From Paralcaligenes sp. KSB-10 (GTDB lineage Bacteria; Pseudomonadota; Gammaproteobacteria; Burkholderiales; Burkholderiaceae_B), in the NCBI RefSeq assembly GCF_021266465.1, contig NZ_CP089848.1, positions 3,286,001 through 3,350,000 on the forward strand: a stretch of DNA of 64,000 nucleotides, read 5' to 3'. Below, piece by piece: positions 50,971-59,858 of this stretch. The notes beneath the pieces were generated by a model, which was given only the letters and a program-made list of their open reading frames with translations, was not told the DNA's origin and ran no database searches. Within the stretch, counting starts at the first letter, position 1. Each line of letters begins with the position of its first letter. The translations under genes and the position numbers were made by a program.

Positions 50971-51954
50971 CTATTGGGTATTGCGTATGGCTTCGACCAG
51001 GTCTTTGCCGTACTGCTTGTAGAATTGCGGATAGATGGGTTCCACCGCTTTCACAAACGCATCGTGGTCGACCTCGTTGACCTGCATGCCCTGCTTCTTG
51101 ACCTCTTCGATGCCGCTCTTTTCAACGGCATCGACGTACTGTCGCATCGCCACGGCGGATTCATGCGCGGCCGTCTTGAATTTGGCCTTGTCGGCGTCGG
51201 ACAGGCCGTTATAGACGGACGGAGACATCAGCACCAGCGCCGGCCCATACACATGAGCCGTCAGCGACAAGTATTTTTGCAACTGCGGCAATTTGGCCGA
51301 CACAATGACCGACAGGGGATTTTCCTGGCCGTCGATCGTGCCTTGCTGCAAGGCGGTTGCCACCTCGGGCCATGCCATGGGGGTGGCCAGCACACCCAAC
51401 TGACGGAACGCGGCAATATGAATCGGATTTTCAGTCGTGCGGATTTTCAGGCCCTTGATGTCGGCAGGCGTCTTTACCGGTCGAATATTGTTGGTGAGCT
51501 GGCGAAAACCCTGCTCGCCCCAGGCCAGGGCGATCAGGCCGCGCTTGGGAAATTCTTCGAGCATTTTTTGCCCGATCGGGCCGTCCATGACCTTGCGGGC
51601 GTGCGCCAGATCGCGAAACAGGAAAGGAATATCGAACACCCCGGTCTTGGGCACGAAATTCAGGGTTGCACCCGTGGACACAATGGCCACATCGATGGTG
51701 CCCAGTTGCAGGCCTTCGATGACCTCGCGTTCTCCCCCCAGCGCGCTGTTGGGAAACTGCTGGATCTTGAACTGGCCATTCGTGCTGGTTTCGAGCGACT
51801 TGGCAAACGCATTGGCCCCGGCGCCATAATGCGAATTGGTCGACAAGGCATAGGCCATTTTCAGCGTCGTTGCCGCCAGCACCGGGCTGGCGGCAAGAGC
51901 TCCGGCCACCGATGCCGCGATCATCCATTTAGTAGAAAGCCAAGTTTTTCGCAT
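50971..51954 (-). CDS. TRAP solute-binding protein (DctP family)
   Basis: 327 residues. A signal peptide ends VLAATT. Domain features include the conserved Arg that binds the ligand carboxylate in GLKIRTTENPIHIAAFRQLG, and QGTIDGQENPLSVI. It captures a carboxylate-bearing ligand in the periplasm and delivers it to DctQM. The ligand is not predictable by eye. The start at 51954 is used (MRKTWLS). The ribosome site GGGGAAA lies in one arm of an inverted repeat (51958-52027). Confidence 0.9.
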   Translation of the reverse strand: MRKTWLSTKWMIAASVAGALAASPVLAATTLKMAYALSTNSHYGAGANAFAKSLETSTNGQFKIQQFPNSALGGEREVIEGLQLGTIDVAIVSTGATLNFVPKTGVFDIPFLFRDLAHARKVMDGPIGQKMLEEFPKRGLIALAWGEQGFRQLTNNIRPVKTPADIKGLKIRTTENPIHIAAFRQLGVLATPMAWPEVATALQQGTIDGQENPLSVIVSAKLPQLQKYLSLTAHVYGPALVLMSPSVYNGLSDADKAKFKTAAHESAVAMRQYVDAVEKSGIEEVKKQGMQVNEVDHDAFVKAVEPIYPQFYKQYGKDLVEAIRNTQ

Positions 51955-51957
51955 TTT

Positions 51958-52027
51958 CCCCAATACCTATAAATTTTAAATTTGAACGCTCGGTTTTACA
52001 TGAAGTCGAGTTATATGGGTATTGGGG
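51958..52027 (-). promoter_or_regulatory. Inverted repeat masking the dctP ribosome site
   Basis: On the minus strand CCCCAATACC (52018-52027) pairs perfectly with GGTATTGGGG (51958-51967). The second arm contains the GGGG that serves as Shine-Dalgarno, 3 bases from the dctP ATG. The 50-nt loop is AT-rich. Folding would hide the ribosome site. Alternatively it is a dimeric operator. Confidence 0.45.
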
Positions 52028-52082
52028 TTTTCTAGCGTTTTTCCGCGAATCGATATCGCAGTCGATATGCGGAAGCTTTGCC

Positions 52083-53828
52083 TTAATCTTCAACGTACCA
52101 GGTATCTTCCGAAAGCATGACTTGCTGATGGCCGCAGCCGGCCGGCATCATGGGGAAACAGTTTTCCTGGGCCAGCACCACTACGTCGAGAAAGAAGGGG
52201 CCGTCGTAGGCCATGCAGGCCGCCAGGGCCGCATCGAGTTCGGCGGGATCTTCGACCCGCGCCGCGCCCCAGCCAAAAGCCTTGGCCAGGGCCACAAAAT
52301 CGGGAAGCGACGCGTTATAGCTGTGGCTGTAGCGGCCTTCGTGGATGAGTTCCTGCCACTGGCGCACCATGCCCATATGACCGTTATTGCACAGCACGAC
52401 CTTGATGGGAGTCTGATGCTGAATCGCGCTGGCCAATTCCTGGATATTCATCAAGACCGACGCGTCGCCGCTGACACACACTACGGGCTTGCCGGGATGC
52501 GCGATTTGCGCTCCGAACGCGGCCGGCACGCCGTAACCCATGGTACCCGCGCCGCCGGAGGTCAGCCAGCGATTCGGGCGATTGAACTTGATGTACTGCG
52601 CGGCCCACATCTGATGCTGGCCTACATCGGTGGAAATAATGGCGTCGGTGCCGGTGAGGACATGATCGAGCCGCTGCATCAGATGCTGCGGCAAAATGTG
52701 TTCGGACGAAGGAGTGACCTTCAGGCACTGCTGGGAGCGCCACACGCCTATGCGCTGCCACCAGGCATCGAGGCGGCCACCGGGCTGATCGATGGGCCCC
52801 AGTTCTTTGCGCAAGGCGCGCAGCAGGGGGTAGCAGTCGCCCACCATCGCGACATCGGCCCGCACGACTTTATTGATGGAGGCCGGATCGATATCCAGAT
52901 GAATCTTGCTGGCATGCGGGCAGAAATCGGACAGGCGACCGGTGATCCGGTCGTCGAAACGCGCGCCCACGCAAACGATCAGATCGGCATGATGCATGGC
53001 CAGATTGGCCTCCAGCGTGCCGTGCATGCCCAGCATGCCGACAAACAAGGGGTCATCGGCCGGAAACGCGCCCAGGCCCATGAGCGTCAGTGTGCAGGGA
53101 GCGCCCAGGTCTTGCACCAGGCTGGTGAAGGCATGGCACGCATCGATACCCGAATTCACCAGGCCGCCGCCGCCGTAAAACACAGGCCGCTTGGCATTGG
53201 CGATCAGGGCCGCGGCGCGCTTGACGGCCGCCTCGGCGGAAGGGCCGGAGACAGCCGCTTCGGCGGGGGCGACGGCGTCGAACACCGCAAAATCGGCGGG
53301 AACCTGGCCGATTTGTATATCTTTGGGAAAATCCAGCAATACTGGGCCCGGACGCCCCTGGGTAGTCAGGTGATACGCCTTGGCGACGATCGCCGCGACA
53401 TCTTCGCCGCGCCGGATTTGCGCGTTCCACTTGGTAACCGGACGCGAGATGCCGATGGCATCGCACTCCTGGAAGGCATCGGTGCCGATGGCGCCGGTAG
53501 CGACCTGCCCGCTGATGCACAGCACCGGAATCGAATCGCACAGGGCGTCGAGCAGCCCCGAAGTCGTGTTGGCCATGCCTGGCCCCGAGGTCACCACCAC
53601 CACTCCCGGCCTGCCGGTAGAGCGGGCATAGCCTTCGGCCGCGTGCATGGCGGCCTGCTCGTGGCGCACCAGCACATGATGAATGCGCGGCTCGGAATAA
53701 AGCGCGTCGTACAAGGGCAGGACCGCGCCTCCCGGATACCCGAAAATGGTATCGACACCAAGGGCGATCAGGGTCTGCAGCAGGGTTTCGGCGCCATTGC
53801 GGCTATTCGTTTCGGTAGAAGTATTCAC
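52083..53828 (-). CDS. Acetolactate synthase, catalytic subunit
   Basis: 581 residues, thiamine-diphosphate enzyme. The catalytic Glu is in [15 protein letters not shown], and the cofactor motif [15 protein letters not shown] precedes [12 protein letters not shown]. It matches the IlvB/IlvI/IlvG large-subunit family, which makes acetolactate or acetohydroxybutyrate for branched-chain amino acids. No regulatory small subunit (ilvN/ilvH) and no ilvC is adjacent, so it may be a paralogue with a special role. It precedes the TRAP operon by 128 bp. Confidence 0.88.
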   Translation of the reverse strand: MNTSTETNSRNGAETLLQTLIALGVDTIFGYPGGAVLPLYDALYSEPRIHHVLVRHEQAAMHAAEGYARSTGRPGVVVVTSGPGMANTTSGLLDALCDSIPVLCISGQVATGAIGTDAFQECDAIGISRPVTKWNAQIRRGEDVAAIVAKAYHLTTQGRPGPVLLDFPKDIQIGQVPADFAVFDAVAPAEAAVSGPSAEAAVKRAAALIANAKRPVFYGGGGLVNSGIDACHAFTSLVQDLGAPCTLTLMGLGAFPADDPLFVGMLGMHGTLEANLAMHHADLIVCVGARFDDRITGRLSDFCPHASKIHLDIDPASINKVVRADVAMVGDCYPLLRALRKELGPIDQPGGRLDAWWQRIGVWRSQQCLKVTPSSEHILPQHLMQRLDHVLTGTDAIISTDVGQHQMWAAQYIKFNRPNRWLTSGGAGTMGYGVPAAFGAQIAHPGKPVVCVSGDASVLMNIQELASAIQHQTPIKVVLCNNGHMGMVRQWQELIHEGRYSHSYNASLPDFVALAKAFGWGAARVEDPAELDAALAACMAYDGPFFLDVVVLAQENCFPMMPAGCGHQQVMLSEDTWYVED

Positions 53829-53903
53829 GGCTTGCTTGAATTTGCATAAGATACGCTATTACCGCATATTATCCCTCACCCCGCCACACCGTAAAACCAA
53901 CTT

Positions 53904-54383
53904 ATGACCGAACCCACTTCGTCCTGGCATATCGTCAGGCAATCGACACTGCACGGAACCGGTGTCTTTGCCGCCAAAAACATCCCTGCCGAAACACGCA
54001 TTATCGAATACGCAGGCAAACGCATCAGTCCCGAAAAAGCCGATGCCCTGCATCCCGTCAATCCAGACGATCCGTTCCATACATTCTTCTTCGCCATCAG
54101 CTCGGGCAAGGTGATCGACGGCGGCAACCAGGGCAACGACGCGCGCTGGATCAATCATTCCTGCGCCCCCAATTGCGAGGCCCAGGAAAGCGCCAAAGGC
54201 AAACGTGTGTATATCGTTGCCCTGCGCGATATCGCGGCGGGCGAAGAACTGTTCTACGACTACGGCCTGGTCATGGAAGGCAAGATCACCAAAAAACTGA
54301 GGCGGGAATATCGCTGCCTGTGCGGTGCCAAGACTTGCCGCGGAACCATGCTGGCGCTGCCCAAGAAGAAGGCCAAATCGTAG
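53904..54383 (+). CDS. SET-domain protein methyltransferase
   Basis: 159 residues, a nearly minimal SET domain. GTGVFAAKNIPAETRIIEYAGK starts the fold; the pseudoknot motifs NHSCAPNCE and EELFYDYGL, which bind S-adenosylmethionine and form the active site, are intact. A post-SET-like Cys cluster follows (YRCLCGAKTCRG) and would bind zinc with the Cys of NHSC. A basic Lys-rich tail ends the protein. Bacterial SET proteins methylate lysines in DNA-binding or ribosomal proteins; the target here is unknown. The H1-like TopB tail is a speculative candidate. Confidence 0.88.
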   Translation: MTEPTSSWHIVRQSTLHGTGVFAAKNIPAETRIIEYAGKRISPEKADALHPVNPDDPFHTFFFAISSGKVIDGGNQGNDARWINHSCAPNCEAQESAKGKRVYIVALRDIAAGEELFYDYGLVMEGKITKKLRREYRCLCGAKTCRGTMLALPKKKAKS

Positions 54384-54395
54384 GCATGGGTTTGG

Positions 54396-54420
54396 GTAGG
54401 GGTGCCCCTTGCGGGCGCCC
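54396..54420 (-). repeat. Type C hairpin, copy 3
   Basis: Read on the minus strand: GGGCGCC, loop CGCAAGG, GGCACCC, then CTAC (stem with one mismatch). The layout is the same as at 3887 and 43420. It lies between the convergent SET gene and the SDR remnant. Confidence 0.6.
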
Positions 54421-54464
54421 GCAGGCAACACGCGGCAAGCGCACCGCCCCCGGGCCTGGGACAC

Positions 54465-54804
54465 TCAATGATTAATCAGGCCGGTGGTCGTGAAACCGCC
54501 GTCCACGGATATGGTCTGGCCCGTCACGTAGCTTGATTTCCCGCCATCGAGCAGCCAGTTGATTGTGCCGCACAGTTCTTCGGGCGCGCCGTAGCGATGC
54601 ATGGGCACGGCCGAAACCCATAGTTCCCGGGCCTCGCCGCTGTGCATCCGGCGCTTGAAGCTCTTTACGGGCCGCGGCAATCCGGTCTTCGAGCAGATCC
54701 AGCACCAGCACCTTCCAGCCCTCGTGCAAAAGTCCCTGGCTGAGCGCCTGGCCGATTCCGGAAGCGCCGCCGGTGACCACAATAACGTTCGAAGTTCTGT
54801 CCAT
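54465..54804 (-). pseudogene. Short-chain dehydrogenase remnant
   Basis: Two pieces of an SDR in different frames. From 54804 to about 54655 the frame starts MDRTSNVIVV and includes the NAD-binding TGGASGIGQA, about 50 residues. From about 54626 to 54465 another frame reads PMHRYGAPEELCGTINWLLD and VTGQTISVDGG, the normal SDR end. The middle of about 140 residues, including the catalytic Ser-Tyr-Lys, is missing and the frames do not join. It was probably the third gene behind the thiolase and acyl-CoA ligase. Confidence 0.85.
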
Positions 54805-54927
54805 CTGCCCTTGTCTCCTGATGTATATCGACCTTCAATACTCGAACCCGCCGGGGCGTTTCGACAACCGGACGGATCGGGCATCAAGCAAGCCGAACAC
54901 CTCCGGCCTGTCGGTTGAGTCCTCATG

Positions 54928-56550
54928 TCAATGCAGCGGCAACGATCCCTGTGCCAGCAGTTCCTGGTAGATGATTTTCTTGGTGACTTTGCCGTATCCC
55001 GATTTGGGCAGTTCCGGCCAGATCACTATTTTCTGAGGATGCTTGTAGCGCGCGATGTTCGCGTCGAGCCAGGCCTGGAAAGCGGCATCGTTCCACTGCG
55101 CCTGTTCCTTCAGCACACACACCATCACGCCCGCCTCGCCCCATTTCGGATGCGGCACTCCCAGCACGCATACTTCCTTGATGCCTTCGTAGCCGAGTAC
55201 TTTTTCCTCTATTTCGCGCGGATACACATTGGACCCTCCGGAAATATACATATCGGATTCGCGGCCGGTAATGTACAAGTACCCTTGCTCATCCATATGC
55301 CCCACGTCGCCGGTGCGGAACCAGCCGTCGCGGAATGCCTTGCGGTTGGCCTCCGGGTTGTTGTAGTAGCCCGCAAATACGGCCGGACCGCACACACAGA
55401 TCTCGCCGGTTTGACGGGCATCGAGAACCCGGCCGGTGGAATCCTGAATCGATATTTGCATGCCGGTGCGCGCAAAGCCGCAGGATCCGGGCCTGGTCAT
55501 CAGGCTGTCGTCGGACGAATGCTCATGCGGCGGCAACACCGTAATGTTTCCCGTTACCTCGCCCAGCCCGTAGTACTGCACCAGAACCGGTCCCAGCTTG
55601 TCGAGCGCGCGCTTCTGATCCGCCCTGTACATCGGGGCGCCGGCATAAATGATGTGCCTCAGCGACGAGTGGTCGTAACGATCGACGCTCTCGTGCCCGA
55701 CCAGCATGTTCAGAATCGTCGGCACTGTAAAGAAATTGCTGATTCTGTATTTTTCCACCAGACGCCACGCCGCTTCCGGCGAGAACTTGGACTGGGTTGA
55801 AAATACCGTGGCGGCGCCGCGCACCGCCTGCGTGAGAAAATGGATTCCCGCCCCGTGCGATAAGGGCGCCACAACCAGGCTGGCGTCGGCTTCAGACAAC
55901 CCCGGCATCAGGTCGCACAGGTGATTCGTCAGCACAAAAGCCATTTGCCCGTGAGTCAGCACGGCCGCCTTGGGCTTGCCCGTCGTGCCGGACGTAAAGA
56001 AAAACCAGCAGGGGTCGTCGTAATCGACACGCTCGACCTGGTGCGACCCGCTGCCCAGCGCTGCGTCTATCAGCGCGTCGATCGAACCGGTGCCGAAGTC
56101 GGCGGCCCCGATCCGGGCAAACAGCTTCAAACCGGCAATCGCATCGACAATTTTTGCATGCTCGGGAAAATCGGCATGGCATATGAACGCCGACACGCCC
56201 GCGCTCTGCGCCAGGTACAGCACTTCGTCGGGCGTAATCCGGAAATTGGTCGGTACCCACACGGCGCCGATCCGGAACGTGGCCAGCATCGATTCAAGCA
56301 ATTCGCGGCAGTTGGATGAATGAACCAGGACGCGGTCGCCCTTGCCCAGCCCCTTGCTTGCAAAGACCAGCGCCAGCGCCTGAACCCGCTTTTCCAGCTC
56401 GCCCCAGCTTGTGGCCGTTTCATCGCAAACCAGCGCCGGCCGATTTGCAAACCGGGCCGCAGTCTGGCTGAGAAACGTCGCCAGATTCATCACCCGCCGC
56501 GAAATGGGTACCAGCCCTCCCGCGGGCTCGCGAACGTCAACCGCTATCAT
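54928..56550 (-). CDS. AMP-dependent acyl-CoA synthetase
   Basis: 540 residues, ANL superfamily. The P-loop motif FFFTSGTTGKPKAAV, the YYGLGEVTG motif, the DGWFRTGDVG hinge region and the C-terminal catalytic Lys segment (LPKSGYGKVTKK) are all present. It should activate a carboxylic acid to its CoA thioester through an adenylate. Substrate unknown. The ATG overlaps the thiolase stop as ATGA, so translation is coupled. It probably acts on the acid imported by the neighbouring TRAP system. Confidence 0.9.
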   Translation of the reverse strand: MIAVDVREPAGGLVPISRRVMNLATFLSQTAARFANRPALVCDETATSWGELEKRVQALALVFASKGLGKGDRVLVHSSNCRELLESMLATFRIGAVWVPTNFRITPDEVLYLAQSAGVSAFICHADFPEHAKIVDAIAGLKLFARIGAADFGTGSIDALIDAALGSGSHQVERVDYDDPCWFFFTSGTTGKPKAAVLTHGQMAFVLTNHLCDLMPGLSEADASLVVAPLSHGAGIHFLTQAVRGAATVFSTQSKFSPEAAWRLVEKYRISNFFTVPTILNMLVGHESVDRYDHSSLRHIIYAGAPMYRADQKRALDKLGPVLVQYYGLGEVTGNITVLPPHEHSSDDSLMTRPGSCGFARTGMQISIQDSTGRVLDARQTGEICVCGPAVFAGYYNNPEANRKAFRDGWFRTGDVGHMDEQGYLYITGRESDMYISGGSNVYPREIEEKVLGYEGIKEVCVLGVPHPKWGEAGVMVCVLKEQAQWNDAAFQAWLDANIARYKHPQKIVIWPELPKSGYGKVTKKIIYQELLAQGSLPLH

Positions 56551-57719
56551 TTAACGCGCTCCAGGATGCTGACGTAATTGGCCACGGCCGCACCGCCCAT
56601 ATTGAAGACGCCGGCCAGACGGGCATCGGGAATCTGCATATCGCCCGCGGTATTGGTCAGTTGCATGCACGCCATGACATGCATGGAGACGCCAGTGGCG
56701 CCAACCGGATGGCCTTTCGATTTAAGCCCGCCCGACGGATTGACGGGCAAACGGCCATCTTTGCGGGTCGTGCCGTCCTGGACAACCTTGTAGCCTTCGC
56801 CTCGAGCCGCCAGGCCCATGGCTTCGTATTCGATCAGTTCGGCAATCGTGAAGCAATCGTGGGTTTCGACCAAGTCCAGGTCGGCAAGAGACAGGCCCGA
56901 CGCAGCCAGCGCCTGCCGCCAGGCCCGTGTGGCGCCCTCGAACGCAATCGGATCGCGTCGGCTGAGCGGCAGAATATCGTTGACATGCTGCCTTGCCTTG
57001 AAGCCGATTGCGCGCTGCAGCTGGGCCGCGAATTCCTCATCGGCCAGGACAATGGCCGCCGCTCCATCGGAAATCAGCGAGCAATCCGTGCGCCGCAGGG
57101 GCTGCGCCACATACGGATTCTTTTCGGATATCTCGTTGCAAAAATCGAAGCCCAGGTCCTTGCGGATTTGCGCATAAGGATTGCTGACGCCGTTATGATG
57201 ATTCTTGGCGGCAATCATGGCAAGCTCGCGACTCTTGTCGCCGTAGCGCGTGAAGTATTCCTGCGCGATTTTGCCGAACACTCCGGCAAAGCCGCCTTCG
57301 ATGTCGGCCTCTTCCTTGCGATAGCTGGCGTTGAGCAAAATATCGCCGATTTCGGGAGTCGGGCGGCTTGTCATTTTTTCGGCGCCCACGACCAACGCCA
57401 CACGGCCACGGCCGGACTCGATGAAATCCATGGCGGTGTACAGTGCCGCCGAGCCCGTGGCGCAGGCGTTCTCCAGGCGTGTCGCCGGAACGTAAGCCAG
57501 GTCGGGATCGGCCAGTGCAACCAGGGCGCCCTGGAAATCCTGTTTCTGAAAACCATTGTTCATGACTCCGACATAAATGCCGTCGACTTCCTTACCCGTG
57601 ATGCCGGCGTGTTCCAGCGCCGCACCCGATACCCGCGCCATCAGGGTTTCGGTATCGGGATCGATGAGCTTCCCGAAAGGAATATGCGACCATCCCACAA
57701 TTACCGCTTTCTTTGCCAT
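56547..57719 (-). CDS. Thiolase-family protein (SCP-x type)
   Basis: 390 residues. Thiolase-like fold with the nucleophile region LENACATGSAALYTA, a HDCF motif (VETHDCFTIAELI) and GHPVGATG. This pattern belongs to the SCP2/SCP-x thiolase group, which act on branched or bulky acyl-CoAs and sometimes need a DUF35 partner (absent here). It lies between iclR and the acyl-CoA ligase on the minus strand. Likely cleaves or condenses the CoA product of the pathway. Confidence 0.87.
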   Translation of the reverse strand: MAKKAVIVGWSHIPFGKLIDPDTETLMARVSGAALEHAGITGKEVDGIYVGVMNNGFQKQDFQGALVALADPDLAYVPATRLENACATGSAALYTAMDFIESGRGRVALVVGAEKMTSRPTPEIGDILLNASYRKEEADIEGGFAGVFGKIAQEYFTRYGDKSRELAMIAAKNHHNGVSNPYAQIRKDLGFDFCNEISEKNPYVAQPLRRTDCSLISDGAAAIVLADEEFAAQLQRAIGFKARQHVNDILPLSRRDPIAFEGATRAWRQALAASGLSLADLDLVETHDCFTIAELIEYEAMGLAARGEGYKVVQDGTTRKDGRLPVNPSGGLKSKGHPVGATGVSMHVMACMQLTNTAGDMQIPDARLAGVFNMGGAAVANYVSILERVK

Positions 57720-57772
57720 GACTGATTTCCTTGAAATGAATTTCGTAAATAGCCGCCCGTCCTGTTCACGCG

Positions 57773-58585
57773 CTAGGCATGAGACAAGGCTTCCGTTTGC
57801 AGGTGTTTTTCCAATTTGTCGACTTCCCGCCTGAGCAATTTGTACAGCTCGATTTCTCGTTCCGGCCCCAGCCTTCCTTCGACCGTGGCGATACTGAGGG
57901 CGCCGACTACCGCGCCGTGCTCGTTGCGCACCGCCATGCCTATGCCCAGCGAACCGGCCAGTATCAGCCCCGGGTTGACGGAATAGCCCTTAGCCCGCCC
58001 TTCCTTGACCAGGTTTTCGACAAGAGCCCGTGTGTACTTCGGATACGTGGCCAGGATGTAGTCGATATTCTGCTGTATGCAGTACTCGACCTCCTTGTCG
58101 CTCAAGGCGGCAAGCATGGCCTGGCTGCCGGCGCCAACCCCCAGGGGATGACGATCGCCCGCCAGCAGCGCATGAGACTTCAAGGGATAGTCCCCTTCTT
58201 CCCTAAGCAGGCAGACGGCATTGATATCCTGCCTGACCGAGAAAAAAGCGGTGTCCCCTGTTTCCTGGGCAAGCCTGGCCACATGCTTGGCGGCCGTCTT
58301 GTGCAAACCGAAACGGTTCGACGCAATCAGGCCCAGGGCGTGGCACCCGGATCCCAGGTAATAGCGCCGTGTTTTCAGGTCCTGCTCCACCAGCCCTTCT
58401 GAAATCAAAGCCGTCGTAAGCCGGTGCGTGGTGGACTTGATCAGATCGGCCTGCTTGCTCAGGGCGGACAAGCCTATCCCTTCGTTGCGGCTGCGGGCAA
58501 TGCAGCGCAGCACCTTGATTGCACGATGGATGGCCTGACTGCCAGAAGCCTGGCGCAGTGGCGCCGGGCTCTTTTTTTGTTCCAT
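57773..58585 (-). CDS. IclR-family transcriptional regulator
   Basis: 270 residues. The N-terminal winged HTH (AIHRAIKVLRCIARSRNEGIGLSALSK; STTHRLTTALISEGLV) is followed by the IclR effector domain with conserved VGAGSQAMLAAL and RGYSVNPG-like segments. Its start codon lies inside a palindrome (58581-58593), suggesting autorepression. It probably controls both the thiolase-ligase genes (-) and the TRAP-SDR genes (+). Confidence 0.92.
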   Translation of the reverse strand: MEQKKSPAPLRQASGSQAIHRAIKVLRCIARSRNEGIGLSALSKQADLIKSTTHRLTTALISEGLVEQDLKTRRYYLGSGCHALGLIASNRFGLHKTAAKHVARLAQETGDTAFFSVRQDINAVCLLREEGDYPLKSHALLAGDRHPLGVGAGSQAMLAALSDKEVEYCIQQNIDYILATYPKYTRALVENLVKEGRAKGYSVNPGLILAGSLGIGMAVRNEHGAVVGALSIATVEGRLGPEREIELYKLLRREVDKLEKHLQTEALSHA

Positions 58586-58593
58586 ATTATGGA
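58573..58593. promoter_or_regulatory. Operator overlapping the iclR start codon
   Basis: TCCATATTATGGA (58581-58593) is a perfect odd-length palindrome covering the iclR ATG. It is preceded by TTTTTTGTTCCATA (58573-58586), repeated exactly at 58678-58691. This is likely the IclR protein's own binding site. Confidence 0.6.
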
Positions 58594-58677
58594 CCTAAAA
58601 ACTGAATTTGATAATTTCCTATTTGCGATTCTACGTAACACCCAATGATTGTCAATGAATTTGAAAAAAAATTATTA

Positions 58678-58713
58678 TTTTTTGTTCCATAAGGTAGAAT
58701 TCGAGAATACAAT
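58678..58713 (+). promoter_or_regulatory. TRAP operon promoter with IclR site
   Basis: The second exact copy of TTTTTTGTTCCATA (58678-58691) overlaps a -35-like TTCCAT (58685-58690). After 17 bp comes -10 TACAAT (58708-58713). Transcription from here would leave a leader of about 110 nt before the TRAP binding-protein ATG at 58833. The rest of the 247-bp divergent region is AT-rich. Confidence 0.55.
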
Positions 58714-58832
58714 ACTTCGACAGTCCACACTGTACCGGCCAACGCCGAAGCAAGAAAATACCTGGATGCGTCTGTTATAACTGTAGGCGCGAGTCAATCA
58801 ATAGGCCACATAATGGCCAAGGAGACAAATCA

Positions 58833-59849
58833 ATGAAGTTAAGCCGTCGTTCCTTCATGCTCACCACCGCCGGTGCCGGCGCCGCCATCATCGCCGCGCC
58901 TCTCCAGAGCGTCATGGCCGCTACAACCTATCGCTACAAATACGCCAACAACCTGCCCGTCACTCACCCCATGAATGTCCGGGCCAAGGAAATGGCCAAA
59001 AAAATAGAAGAAGAAACCAAAGGGCGATTCAAACTGCAAATCTTCCCCAGCAGCCAACTGGGTTCCGACACCGAAACCCTGAATCAGCTGCGCGCCGGGG
59101 CGGTCGAATTCTTCACCCTGTCCGGGCTGATCCTCTCCACACTGGTGCCCGCGGCCGCCATCAGCGGCATCGGCTTTGCCTTCCCCAGCTATGACAGCGT
59201 CTGGAAGGCCATGGACGGCGACCTGGGCTCCTACATACGCGGCGAAATCGGCAAAAGCGGCCTGGTCGTCATGGACAAGATCTGGGACAACGGCTTCAGG
59301 CAGGTCACGACCAGCAACAAGCCTATTGTCACTCCCGACGATTTCAAGGATCTGAAAATCCGCGTGCCGGTAAGCCCGCTCTGGACTTCCATGTTCAAGG
59401 CCCTGAAATCGGCACCGACCAGCATCAATTTCAATGAAGTGTATTCGGCCCTGCAGACCAAAGTGGTCGACGCCCAGGAAAACCCCCTGGCCATCATCCA
59501 GACCGCCAAGCTTTTCGAAGTGCAGAAATACTGCTCCCTCACCAATCACATGTGGGACGGCTTCTGGTTCCTCGGCAACCACGATGCCTGGAACCGCCTG
59601 CCCAAAGACATCCAGGCCATAGTCGCCAAGCACGTCAACGAAGCCGGCGTGAAAGAGCGCGCCGATGTAGCCGCGCTCAACGACGATCTGCAGAAGAAAC
59701 TCACCAGCGAGCACATGGTGTTCAATACGCCCAAGACGGGGCCCATCCGCGACACGCTTCGCCAGGCAGGCTTCTATGCCGAATGGAAAAAGAAGTTCGG
59801 CGATTCCGCCTGGGCCACACTGGAAAAATCGGTCGGTTCCCTGACGTAA
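58833..59849 (+). CDS. TRAP solute-binding protein, Tat-type signal
   Basis: 338 residues. The N-terminus has a twin-arginine motif (LSRRSFMLTTAGAGAA) with cleavage near VMA, so it is probably exported folded. DctP-domain features are DLKIRVPVSPLWTSMFKAL with the ligand-binding Arg, and QTKVVDAQENPLAII. AAGGAG lies 10 bases upstream. It feeds the fused permease 9 bp downstream. The ligand is presumably the substrate of the adjacent acyl-CoA ligase. Confidence 0.92.
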   Translation: MKLSRRSFMLTTAGAGAAIIAAPLQSVMAATTYRYKYANNLPVTHPMNVRAKEMAKKIEEETKGRFKLQIFPSSQLGSDTETLNQLRAGAVEFFTLSGLILSTLVPAAAISGIGFAFPSYDSVWKAMDGDLGSYIRGEIGKSGLVVMDKIWDNGFRQVTTSNKPIVTPDDFKDLKIRVPVSPLWTSMFKALKSAPTSINFNEVYSALQTKVVDAQENPLAIIQTAKLFEVQKYCSLTNHMWDGFWFLGNHDAWNRLPKDIQAIVAKHVNEAGVKERADVAALNDDLQKKLTSEHMVFNTPKTGPIRDTLRQAGFYAEWKKKFGDSAWATLEKSVGSLT

Positions 59850-59858
59850 GGGCGCGCC

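Noticed and set aside
52122-53849. Plus-strand frame of 575 codons opposite the acetolactate synthase
   Set aside because: It is antisense to an unmistakable thiamine-diphosphate enzyme and has no domain pattern of its own.
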